A stretch of DNA of 64,000 nt from Lineus longissimus (lineage: Eukaryota > Nemertea > Pilidiophora > Heteronemertea > Lineidae), in assembly GCF_910592395.1 (NCBI RefSeq), contig NC_088321.1, positions 4,402,001-4,466,000 of the forward strand, in the 5' to 3' direction. Both the position numbers and the translations under genes were made by a program. Position 1 is the first letter of the stretch. Every line of letters starts with the position of its first letter. Shown here in pieces: positions 50,065 through 60,057 of this stretch. The notes under the pieces were generated by a model, which saw only the letters and a program-made list of their open reading frames with translations, had not been told where the DNA came from and did no database searches.

Positions 50065-51058
50065 TTACTCCCGACTATAAGTGGTTTTACTCAGACGTGA
50101 CGAGCGTCGTTGCTTCGGTATTTCTGAGTCCTTAAACAATTTTGGTGCACTTGCGGCTTTTTCTTGTGTACTCATGGCAAAAGATAGAGGTATTGGCAAG
50201 CCCAGAACCGATGTTTCCCTCCTTTGGGCGGCTTTTTTCGCCTTCATCAACGGCGAAAAGACACCCTCTTCTGTGCTGATGCTCTCCTCCAAGGCGCGCC
50301 CCGCGAGTGGAGATAACAATTTTGACTTCGTAATAGCGCTCTGAATTGGTGTCAATTTGGAACCGTCCTCATCAGCGACAAGTTTCGGTTTTTTTCCCTC
50401 TGATAGTAGTGGGGGTGTGTTGGTAGACGATCTCTTCATTTCCGGTGTATAGGCTATCAATTCCGGCGGCACTCCGATCTTCAAGAAGGCATCTCTTAAT
50501 TCGGTGGCCCCCAGCGGGACAACGTAGTTCATGCTCTCCGGCTTCATTAGGAATTCAATGTTTCGTACGATATTTGTATTGGGTAACTTTGTTCCCTCGA
50601 TTATTAATTCGTAGCTGAACGGATCCCAGTCTATCGTTGAACGGTGACGTCTTAGGTAATTTTTCATAATGTCCTTAATAAAGGGGTGGTGTAATTTCAA
50701 AGTGGGCGCGATCAGATCGAGTACATTCTTTTCCCCGTAATCCGCTACGCGATCGAATAAAGCTTTTGTCTCTCTTCTTCGAGCCAGACTGAAAAGTTTC
50801 ATTTTTTAAATCGGCCGGTAGATTGGCATATTTTTTCGCCACTAACAGTCGATCCAATGAAGGCTCCTCCACCTCCTGCTCCTTGTCATATGCTGCCTCG
50901 TTGCTGATAGAGTTAAAGGCTTTCGCCGTTGATGAATCGTAACTGTTAGTCGGCATGTCTGCACCGACCATCGCACAACGACGCTTGTAGACTTCCAACG
51001 GAATTAAGATACATTCCTCGAATCCCCCTTTGTCCTGTTGTCCTGAATATCTGGCCAT
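50065..51058 (-). pseudogene. Polinton structural-type protein of unknown role, frameshifted
   Basis: It starts at the ATG 51056-51058 (MARYSGQQDKGGFEE, LIPLEVYKRRC), shifts frame near 50800, and continues with YLRRHRSTIDWDPFSYELIIEGTKLPNTNI (about 50570-50650) to the stop at 50065. The Ser/Lys-rich tail looks disordered. I recognise the IDWDPFSYELIIxG(T)xLPxTN pattern as recurrent beside Polinton capsid genes, with no known function. Confidence 0.6.
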
Positions 51059-51098
51059 TTTGCTGGCTAAAGTTCTATTTTGAAAACGGAGGAAAGAC

Positions 51099-51557
51099 TT
51101 ATTTGCCGATTCCACCGATCAAACTGCCAATCGCCGAAACGGCCAGTGGAATCAAAGCGCTCAAGAATCCTCCTTTGATGCCTTCGGTCGCCAGTATGTC
51201 TTTGCGTTGCTGTAGGCTTGTTCGTGGGCGAAAGAGCTTCTGTACCATAGAGCTGTGTTTCTGCAATTTCCTGATCTTATCCGCTGAAATGCCGCTCTCA
51301 TTTCTATTACCCACGTTGTGGATGCATTCAAGCAAAGCGTCAATTTGCCCCGCGTTGGCGATTTCCAAGAGTTTTGCCTGATTCTTTTTGCTAGTTTTGC
51401 TCAAGAGCGATACAAAATCGATATGATCGGCGGCAGTGGAATCGCGAGGTAGATTCCTCTGCCTATTATAAGACTGTCTCCTCCCCGTTCCTTTGCGTCT
51501 CCCCTTCTCTTTACTCCGAATTAATTGCTCCATGAGGTGTATATTATTTGGTAGCAT
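51099..51557 (-). CDS. Small basic Polinton protein, possibly intact
   Basis: About 152 aa from the ATG at 51555-51557. A basic N-terminus (KEKGRRKGTGRR) precedes LLSKTSKKNQAKLLEIANAGQIDALLECIHNVGNRN, SADKIRKLQKHSSMVQKLF, a basic turn and a hydrophobic tail (FLSALIPLAVSAIGSLIGGIG). This pattern recurs in animal Polintons. The Harbinger lies just upstream (left terminus 51613 to right terminus 55216). Confidence 0.6.
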   Translation of the reverse strand: MLPNNIHLMEQLIRSKEKGRRKGTGRRQSYNRQRNLPRDSTAADHIDFVSLLSKTSKKNQAKLLEIANAGQIDALLECIHNVGNRNESGISADKIRKLQKHSSMVQKLFRPRTSLQQRKDILATEGIKGGFLSALIPLAVSAIGSLIGGIGK

Positions 51558-51900
51558 CTTATACTGGCACTGGTAATATATAATTGCACAAAACGATCTC
51601 TTTTGACTCAATGGCCCGTATTCTAGAAGAATCCTAAAAGCGTAAGGTGGCCCTAAAACGGCCCTTTTAGTGACACCTTCACCATTTTCTATTCTAGAAG
51701 CATCCTAAAATACCGCCAAAGGTATACCTGAAAATCCTCTCCTAATGCAAAGGTTGACCCATTTCTAGAAGGTTTTTTAGGATAAGGAATTCCTAACTTT
51801 GGGCTCATCTCCACCTTAAATCGTTAGGATACCCTTGGGGTATCCTAAAAGTGTTCCTTACAGGCTGATTTCTGTCACTTGTGCACAGACAGCCGAGAAG

Positions 51901-52962
51901 ATGGGTGACTTTCTTCAAAGAATTGCTGCGTTAAATCGTGTGCGGGCTGTTTATCAACCCAGGATAGACCAAAGAGTGGTGGTGAGGCAACCGCGTGGAC
52001 AGTACCGGGACGATATTCATGAACTAAATGACGAAAATTTCCGAAAACGGTACCGGTTCACTAAAGCAGGATTCAATTATGTGCTGAACATCATCGCCGA
52101 TGAAATCCCCCCTGCTCAGAATAATCGAGGACACCCGATTCCGCCGGTTATTCAGCTACAAGTGGCCCTACGTTTCTACGCCACGGGAACATTTCAGATC
52201 GTTTGTGGTGACCTTAACAATGTTTCGCAACCAGCAGCGAGTCGGATAGTTGCCAAAGTATCCCTAGCCATTGCTAGAAAAGCGAGGAATTACATCCGAA
52301 TCCCGAATGACAATGATGCCATAATGATGCATCACAAGTTCTTCGAAAAAAACAGCTTTCCACGTGTCTTGGGGTGCATTGATGGAACACATGTACCCAT
52401 CCAGGCTCCAAGTGTGGCGAACAGAGAAATCTACAGATGCCGTAAAGGTTTCATGTCTCTGAACGTGCAGGGAATAGCCGATGCAGACATGAAGTTCATT
52501 AACATTGTAGCAAGGTGGCCTGGCTCCACGCACGATTCGCGTATTTTGGATAACAGTATGGTTTGTGCCCGTTTTGAAAATGATGAATTTAACGGTCTGT
52601 TACTTGGAGATTCCGGATATCCTTGCAGGTCATTTCTCATGACTCCTTTCCGAAATCCACATGGTCACGCAGAAACCAGTTACAACACTGCACAGAAACG
52701 CACCCGTAGTGTTGTGGAACGCATGTTTGGAGTTTGGAAACGCCGCTTTCCATGCCTACGAACAGGCGTTCGTGTTAAACTGGACACAGCTATGTTGATC
52801 ATCACTGCAACAGCCGTGTTGCACAACATTGCAGTCGACCTCGCCGAACCCGACTTCGACAGAGATGCTCCGGAGCCAATTGATGAAGAACTCGCTATTG
52901 AAGGGAATGATTTGCTGGGAAATGCTGTGAGGCAAGCAATTGTCCAGCAGTATTTTCAATAA
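51901..52962 (+). CDS. Harbinger DDE transposase (HARBI1-like nuclease)
   Basis: A 353-aa protein from the ATG at 51901. It has GCIDGTHVPIQAP (first Asp), GDSGYPCRSFLMTPF (second Asp) and SVVERMFGVWKRRFPCL (Glu), with the usual RYRFTKAGFNYVL N-terminal block. This is the DDE_Tnp_4 fold. It is uninterrupted and intact in length for the family. Confidence 0.93.
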   Translation: MGDFLQRIAALNRVRAVYQPRIDQRVVVRQPRGQYRDDIHELNDENFRKRYRFTKAGFNYVLNIIADEIPPAQNNRGHPIPPVIQLQVALRFYATGTFQIVCGDLNNVSQPAASRIVAKVSLAIARKARNYIRIPNDNDAIMMHHKFFEKNSFPRVLGCIDGTHVPIQAPSVANREIYRCRKGFMSLNVQGIADADMKFINIVARWPGSTHDSRILDNSMVCARFENDEFNGLLLGDSGYPCRSFLMTPFRNPHGHAETSYNTAQKRTRSVVERMFGVWKRRFPCLRTGVRVKLDTAMLIITATAVLHNIAVDLAEPDFDRDAPEPIDEELAIEGNDLLGNAVRQAIVQQYFQ

Positions 52963-53293
52963 TACTAAGGTGGCAAATACTACGAAACATGTGAAAGCTA
53001 ATCAGTCCCCTGTTCGTATTTCTCGAACATGGTGATAGGCTTTGCACAGGTTCCTCTGTCACCCTGGTAACCTGGATCAATATAGTAGCATCCCTTTCGT
53101 GATGATCCCCCAGAAAATTGCCTCCAGACAATTCCCCCTCGAGGACAATTCCACTTATGTTTCCGACCTCCAAATTAGAGGTCAGGGGCATCAGACGGTG
53201 GCGTCAGCACAGGCGTACTGTATAATACCCTTGACTTATATTTTTGAGGTTGGGAACATATAAATAGTGGAATTGACCTCGGGGTTATCCTGG

Positions 53294-53331
53294 GGGGTGG
53301 GGGTGGGGGGGGGGGGGGTGGGGGGGGGGGT
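53294..53331. repeat. Poly-G run
   Basis: Nearly pure G interrupted by single T bases, within the Harbinger between its two genes. It is prone to sequencing error and could form a quadruplex. Confidence 0.85.
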
Positions 53332-53431
53332 TGTCCTAGGAATCGACCAAGGGACTGGTTAGCTTTATTGAAATAACGAACACAAGACTTGATTTTATGC
53401 CTGTTTTGATTTGGGTGCATCTCTTGACAAT

Positions 53432-54928
53432 TTACTCCAACTGTGCAAGTACACGGGAAATCGAAATCGTACTTGAGTCATCTCCATCACGTGAGTTTCT
53501 TTGCCGTTTGATGAGATCTGTCAGCAACGTTTCCTGCAGTTTCCAAACCTTCATGCGCTGTTCGTGTTCGGCAATGCGGCGTTCCTCTTCAGTTTCTTGC
53601 ATGAATATTTGCTGCTTGTAACGTTTGACCTGTAGCTCATGCTCTATCTGCTGCATGTTCATCACTGACTGATAGGCAGATGCACTGCACGGTGGCTCAT
53701 CAGGGGTAGATTTACGCTTGGTTACTTTGGCTGCAGAATCTGACTCACGAATTAGGATTGGTTGGATCGAAGGAGTAGCAGGATCACTTGAAGTTTCAAG
53801 ATACTGGGAGTTCGGCAGTTCCGCGGAGGTTGACGGCCTATGAGCTTCATCGAAAAACGAAGCGTCGCTGGGGGATTGCGATGAGCCAACAGCTGCAGTT
53901 GGTTTCACTCCATGGGGATTCACTGGAAAAAATGTCAAGGCCAATATTATACTGAAAGCATGGAAATGTTATTGATATCAACCCTCATATTTCTGAATTT
54001 ACTTCAGGCCAACCAAATTTGTTTTTATACATTTGCACTGGTTTCAATGTAAACAAGTTAACAACAAGACTGAAAGGAATGAAAATCCCCTGGATTGTAA
54101 GTCGTCTTTACAATAACCAGGCATTGTGGAAAGTTTGGGTTGGATTGAGTGACGTGGCCACAATCCTAAAATAGAAATTCAATTGGACATCAAGAAGCCG
54201 GACTTGTATTCCCTGGACATTTATTTCTTTACATCGGCGTATGGTAATTTGTTGATGTGGAAGCAGCTCCATTAAATAAAATAATTAGGATATATTTGGC
54301 TTCATTTAATTCTCTGAGGATAGCCGAACCTTCACTCGTGCATGTGACATAAGCCCAGGGCTAGGCTGTTCATAAAATATGCGAGGGGAGGATGCGGTGT
54401 GCATTGATGGTGCATGTAGCACTACCAACCTGGGACATGATACCCTGCATCATCGTCAACATCATTGTCTAAAGGCTCTATGACGTCGCTACATATCGAT
54501 GCTACTGTGTGGGCTGAATCATCGGCTTTGTCCTCTTCTTCCATCACTCCACCACCTGTGCGATGCCTGGCTTTCTTTTCCTTGGAAACGTCTTTTTTGG
54601 CCTTAGCCTTCATATTGTCCCACATTTTTTTTATGGCCTTCATGTCCAATTTGGAAACATTTTTCTGGCTGTTGTACCGTTTCAAAATTGTCTCCCATGC
54701 AGTTTCCTTCTTTCTCCACACTTTAGAACTGTTTTCCCTCTGTTCAATGATTCCCTTCTCGCTTTCAACCAACTGCAACAGAAGTTGCCTCTCGACATCG
54801 GTCGAATTTCTTCGTTTCTTCCCTTCTTTTTTAAGTTCATCCATCATGGAGTGCAGCAATGTACTGTACCTCTGGAACAACCACGAATTCACACTGTTAA
54901 ACTGCCACTCGGGCCTATTATCAGTCAA
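53432..54928 (-). CDS. Harbinger Myb/SANT-like DNA-binding protein, two exons
   Basis: Exon 1 (54928 to about 54434) carries a Myb/SANT-like (MSANTD-type) domain: RRNSTDVERQLLLQLVESEKGIIE, WRKKETAWETILKRYN and WDNMKAKAKK, then an acidic tail. The donor is GTTGGT near 54433. Exon 2 begins after a CAG near 53925 and runs to 53432, with a coiled-coil (IEHELQVKRYKQQIFMQETEEERRIAEHEQ) near its end. Such proteins bind the termini and help import the transposase. The intron holds nothing else I can name. The exact start Met is uncertain. Confidence 0.75.
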
Positions 54929-55221
54929 CGTGTCCTGCCTGACCTCTGCTCGCAGTGCGTGGCAGGCTATTGTTCAACGCCCGGCAACATGGTTAGGAAC
55001 ACCTTCAGGTCCACCTGAAGGAAAGTGTACTTTCCTAAAGGAACTCTTCAGGCGAAGTTGTTCCTTTAGGTTCACCTTACAAAAGGAAAAGGATTAGGAA
55101 ACTTTCAGAATAGGCCACAAGAAAAGTTCACCTTACGATAGGTTAACCTTAGCAAAGTGGACCTTTGGAAAGGTTCACCTAACCCTATATTTCAGGAGTC
55201 TTATAGAATACGGGCCAATGT

Positions 55222-56030
55222 TTATTGTTGTCTTCTCACACACCGCATCCAAGTGAAGCCTATCACATTGTTCTTAGCGGTTTTTTGCCAAATTTGCTTA
55301 CTATTGTTGTACAATTTTCGTGGTACAAATATTCTTTGATAGTCTCCGAAAAGGTCTGTCCTGAAGCGAATCTCCTCCGGACTATTTTGAGTGCCGTCGA
55401 CGAAAAGATATCCGTACGGTTTTGAAGTTGCCTTTTCATAAATTTCCATGAAAAGCCGTTGGTTGGCCAGCATAATCCTGGAGCCGAGATGACGGGCTGT
55501 AGATTTATCTAATGGACTATGGAATAGCACGTAAATATGGGCGCAGCGTTGTAGAGTAATGCGTTCCGAGCCTTGGTAGAACATATTTTGCATCAGAATT
55601 ATCCAGGAAAGTGAATTTTGATGACATTTTTCTTGTCGCCATATCGGAAATAGCTTTGCTCTTCGAGACGACCTCCATTAAATCGTCGTAGATATGCAAT
55701 CCGAACTTCTGCTCTCCGTTGTGCTGTTGCGGGTGAATGTAATCGTCCATATTTTCGGGCAGTCCTTGAACTAGCTTTATTCGCTTTCTCGTCGTGTCAC
55801 TTTCAATATCAGCCACGGTTTTACTTCGCTCCCCATAGAAGAGATATAAGTATGTAGTCGAATGGTCTATCGAAGATACGACTGGCATTTTCGATCAAGC
55901 ACACAGTAAATTATGTTTTCCCGCTCAAGGGCGCCCCTTGAATTATGGGCAAAGCAATTCTGCCGTCGAAACTTTGCCCTTCTTCCATTATGGTAAAGAG
56001 GGCATCTAGTGTAATTGGTTTTTTTCACAG
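55222..56030 (-). pseudogene. P3 packaging ATPase, broken
   Basis: The N-terminal part (near 56020-55920) has RIALPIIQGAPLSGKT (Walker A), followed at once by TAA. Other frames continue with YLFYGERSKTVADIE, LHIYDDLME (Walker B, about 55665-55690), then after another shift near 55600 with RITLQRCAHIYVLFHSPLD and SKPYGYLFVD. It is the canonical Polinton ATPase with at least one stop and two frameshifts. The Harbinger sits 6 bp past its end. Confidence 0.8.
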
Positions 56031-56170
56031 TATACGATGAGATGATGTGGACATCCGTCTCAATAACTTTCTTTCACAGTCAAATTAATATGAAACACGA
56101 GCAAGCTCTGATGATGATCAAAGATGGCCTGGCAATCTCTCACCGCCTTCAGGCCTCCTTGTAAGGGGAG

Positions 56171-57250
56171 TCACTTGTCCTTTGTCCACCCATTCGTCAA
56201 TCTCGACGGCCAGCCTCTGTAGTGTACGAAGAATTGGAGCTTTCCCTTGCGTTTCCGGCGTTTTAAAATATCGACGTGATAGGTTTGCTCATCCGTTGGC
56301 ATCTCAATTTTCTGCATCTGATGTTCATAAAACGAGCCTTTGATCAGTTCTTGCTGTAAGTCATGCAGCTTATAGGTGGGTGGCTCTGTCGCTCTGCGAT
56401 GTGCGACTACAAAATACTCTTCTGTCCATTTGGCAGCCGATCCTTTCTCAAACAGGCTGGTGGGAATTCGAGCAAAAAGAACTACGTCCCCGATTTGGAA
56501 ACGAAAAATGGCTTTTTTCGGAAATTCCTTTCCGTACAGTTTGTCCAATAAATACTCTTCGTGTTCAATCTTCACATCCCTGGGTTTCATACCGATTACT
56601 CTGTGAACGCTTGCATTGTAAGCAGCCAGCAAATCGGGCAGTGCCTCCAACCATCGGTGTGTATTGCGTTGCGTGAACAAAGGAAACATTCTGTCTTTCA
56701 ACGTTCGGTTGAATCTCTCCACTAGGGCCGCTTTGGGATGACTGTAGACGGAAAATAGTTTAATCTCACGCTTTTTTAAAAGGCTTTGTACGTCACCCTT
56801 GGCCTTGCTGGTGACTGCCTCCGACCGATGTCTTGTGCTGTACATTTTGGCACGCAAACCAACAAAGTCCACAATGGGATCGCACGCATCCTCTCGCTTG
56901 AAAGTACCTCGAACTTTTTTGTTCGTTTCGCAGAAGTAGGGCGAGTCTTTCGGATAATTAGACAGATCGAAATAGCGTCGGTTCGCGAAGAAGTCCTCGT
57001 CCACGTTCCCCTCATATTCTTCTAAGAAATACAGCAGGCTATCCGTGTCCGTCATCAACAGGTGGCACCGGTCCCCGTACGATGGCTTAATGAAGTCATA
57101 GTGCATTTTGTACAATTTCATTTTGCTTGTTTCGAGACAGACCATTCCCGCTGTGATTGGACGATCCAGAAGTATGCTGCGGGGTTTCATTTGTATGCCT
57201 ACCTGTTTCCTATTGTAAATGGTTACTGACTTGTCCGACACTAGACTCAT
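56171..57250 (-). pseudogene. In-frame fusion of pPolB palm region with integrase C-terminal part
   Basis: A single 359-codon frame. Its first 145 residues are polymerase: PSYGDRCHLLMTDTDSLLYF (motif C), NYPKDSPYF and GLRAKMYS. The rest is integrase: KAALVERFNRTLKDRMF with the catalytic Glu, NASVHRVIGMKPRDV, and a C-terminal chromo/SH3-like part with HYRGWPS. The junction is near 56790. The polymerase C-terminus and the first two integrase Asp motifs are missing, so a deletion joined the two genes in frame. It is almost certainly non-functional. Confidence 0.85.
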
Positions 57251-57271
57251 ATTGATGTGCTTTGATTTGTC

Positions 57272-58870
57272 TTAGAGGAATTTCCCGTAGCAAGAATGAA
57301 TTGCTTTTTTCCAAAAGTCAGATTCGCAGGGATTGTTTGCCGCGGCCTTCCTCTGCTCTGTGCAGAAGCTGACGAAATCTTTCATCCAGGGCGACTGATC
57401 GAAAGCCAGAATCCTATGCACTTTGCTCAGCGTCATGCCCAGCTGAAGATAATATAGCAGGTTTTTCAGATAGACAATGTAATTTGTTCTCGGCCCAAGA
57501 TGAGGAATCAGTTTTTCTCCGGTGGCGGCACTTCGTATTTGTGAGGGATCCATTAGTTTTCCGCCAAAACATGCATTAGCCGACTCCACTGCGAAGGGCA
57601 TATGCACAGTTTCTCTGGCGCTAAAGGAAAGTCATTGTGCGAATCGTGTAGACAAGTAGGATATTCGAGGTCCACCTCCAGTATGTATCCTGTAGTACTA
57701 TCGTCTGATAAAATTCGTTCGGGTCGTCAACCTCGATCCAGTGATAGTTTCCGTGCGGTAAATCTTGACTGAGGTAGTAGCCGTAGAGATTCGTCGCGTG
57801 CAAATATCTGCGCGCCACTCTTCTTGTCTGATTCTCCTGAAAATATCCCCTTCTCTTGAAGATCATCATCATTGTCAACATATATGTGGGCCCGTCGTTG
57901 AAAAATGGAAGCGACAACTCCACGAATGCCTTTTTTGACAAACAGATATTGCTCCAGGTCTTCTATCAAGTCTATATGAACTCTTGTCATTTTGAGCATG
58001 GCATCGAATGTCATTTGAGGGGCCGATATATATTTTACTGGATCTAATTGAAAATGTTTCATGGACATGGCACGAAATTTCTCAAAACAATCGGCTAGTA
58101 GTAAAACGTCTGTTTGGAGATAGACTACAAGATAATCACCAAAGGTCTTGCAGTTCATTGTTCGCCATACCTTTGTTGCATGCTCGTAATTCTCCGATGA
58201 AATGGGTTTTTTTAGCGAATCGAAAAATGCCTCGACCGGCGGAAGCTGCCTCTCTTGAAGTTTTGATGGCTTGTCCAGATATTCGTAGCAAAATACACCC
58301 TTGCGCAACAAAAGATCGTACATTTCACTCGATCCTTTCACGTATTCGGAGAGGAGAGGAAATGCGCTCTGGCTCTGCTTCATCCCACTTTCCGGGTCTA
58401 CAATAGTGCTAGTCTTGTTTTTCATCAATTCCACTAGATTTGCTAAAGACGAGGGCAAGAATTAAAAACTATCCAGAAAGACTAACGTTTGACAATATAT
58501 GGCCAAGTAGTGCTCTGTGTTTTTAGGCAAAAAGCGAAATTTTTTCGATTCTCCATCTTGTTTTGCCAATTCCTCTACAAAAAGGTGATTGTCATATCTT
58601 GTGGCATTATGCGCCAAGCAACTGATCTGTAATTCCCTTTCCGAAGCATAAGTCAAGTTGCAACGATTACAGAGCACGTATCGCATCCGATCCGCTTGCA
58701 AGTGACAATGGTCAATGCACTTTTTCACGCCTATAGTGAATTCAATGCCACACATCTCGCAATGCTGCTGCGAGACAAACTTCTTCCAATCACGCGAAGA
58801 CATATGTTCAAGACTGTCTTTTGAACAATGCAAATCGATAATGTGCGCTTCCTCGATCTGTTCATCACAG
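57272..58870 (-). pseudogene. PolB: P3 pPolB, N-terminally truncated and frameshifted
   Basis: Pieces in several frames. First is an HNH-like Cys/His cluster (HCEMCGIEF, DHCHLQADRMRYVLCNRCNLTY, near 58665-58770). Next is a diverged exo II (NATRYDNHLF). Then comes exo III-like LQTDVLLLAD (near 58100), GIRGVV (near 57915), the motif A region near 57760-57800 (NLYGYYLSQDLPHGNY), and the motif B region near 57280 (KKAIHSCYGK). Motif C lies in the adjoining fusion (56171-57250). The exonuclease I part and N-terminus are absent, and coding similarity ends at about 58870. Confidence 0.82.
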
Positions 58871-60057
58871 CTGTTTCAGCTAAGCCTAAACATGACATCG
58901 AAATAAACCATTCTGCCTACTAGCCTGCTGCCCAACGATTGGTCCATGCGAAAAGCCTGTTAACCGCTATGTAAACATTGTCGCCAATACACATCTCACA
59001 CATTATCGCAATACCCATTCAGCCAAAGGGTTAATGCATTGGCATCGTTCAAACATCAGCGCGCTTCTGTACACGTGCTCGAATTAGATACGACGGTTTT
59101 CATTGGCTCATAAGTTGTGTCACATGACCATTCACCCGGCAAGAAAATTTCATGAAATTTGGACCAAAATTAACGAAACAGTGGCGATTTCCATGTTTTT
59201 TATCGATTTTTCGACAAGTTACAGATTTTGGAATTCTTCAAGACTAGATAGCCGGGTAGGCATAATATCATATATCATAAATACCCCGGCTGTTTTGCAT
59301 AACTCATTTCAGTTTCGTACAGAATCGTGCGTTTATTCTGAAATTTCTCAAACTTTGATCTGCTCAAATTCAAAATGGCCGACTTGCAGACGGAGATTGA
59401 GATGGGGTTCCAAGTTCATCGTACAACATCGAATTCCCTTGATCGTTATTTAGCAAAACGAGTTACTTCCAGTATTCATTTAAATCTTTACTTTTAAAAT
59501 ATATATCTATTTTATGTTAGTTTGCTGTCTATTCATGCAGAAAATGCATTTGAAAAACAAATGTCTAAAAATAGTTGAGTTTTGAAGTTCGATGGTCGGG
59601 TCTATTTTGGTGAAAGGGGTACAGCATGGGTAATAGTACAATAATAAGTCATGATCGTGCTTATGAACAAGCCATGAGTTAACATATACCATAGTGTTTA
59701 TGTTGAAAATATCTTTACAGATGTAATTGATAAATATAGTCTTAAAGTCGTATAACACACCAATAGTGCAATTTGTCAATGGGAAGTATGTATATCAAAC
59801 ATCAATTAATGACATTTGATAATACATTTTGTTCCGTCGTTGTCAATATTTCTGAAACTTTATTCGCATAAAATTCCGGTCTAGCAGAAAAAGAAATTCC
59901 CAAGGAAGCACTCGGAAATCTTCGGAAGTATTCGGCCGTGACGTCATTGCGGGGAGATCCCTTCGAACCAGAAAGGGGCTATTGTACGCCATTGTGTACA
60001 AGATGCATTGATCGAGTGAGCAATTGACCCGATTTGATGACATTTATTCAATGAAAA
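58871..60057. other. Spacer with no supported gene
   Basis: AT-rich DNA between P3 and the THAP transposon. Only short, unrelated open frames are present. The 5' terminus of the THAP element should lie in here, but I cannot place it without its right end. Confidence 0.5.

Larger units (their letters stand above)
51613..55216. mobile_element. Harbinger (PIF) transposon
   Basis: The termini are GGCCCGTATTCTA and complement, extending about 23 bp with two mismatches. AAT is duplicated at 51610-51612 and 55217-55219. Subterminal TCCTAA/TTAGGA-type repeats are dense at 51630-51850 and 55010-55200. It encodes a DDE nuclease (plus) and a two-exon Myb/SANT-like protein (minus), the normal Harbinger pair. 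Both look intact, so this is a candidate autonomous element inside a dead Polinton. Confidence 0.93.
47070..58870 (-). mobile_element. Degraded Polinton P3 (different capsid lineage)
   Basis: Minus-strand remains in order: pPolB, a pPolB-integrase fusion, packaging ATPase, three structural-type proteins, major capsid protein, and protease. Every gene has stops or frameshifts. It is further broken by a Harbinger (51613-55216) and a LINE fragment (48920-49275). The N-terminal polymerase region and both inverted repeats are missing, so the edges are where coding similarity ends. GC content is visibly higher than in P1 and P2. The capsid protein belongs to the F54H12.2-like type, unlike P1 and P2. 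Confidence 0.85.

Noticed and set aside
46795-59100. Terminal inverted repeats for P3
   Set aside because: I compared the flanks by eye and found only a chance direct match (CATTCAGCCAA). Termini appear lost.
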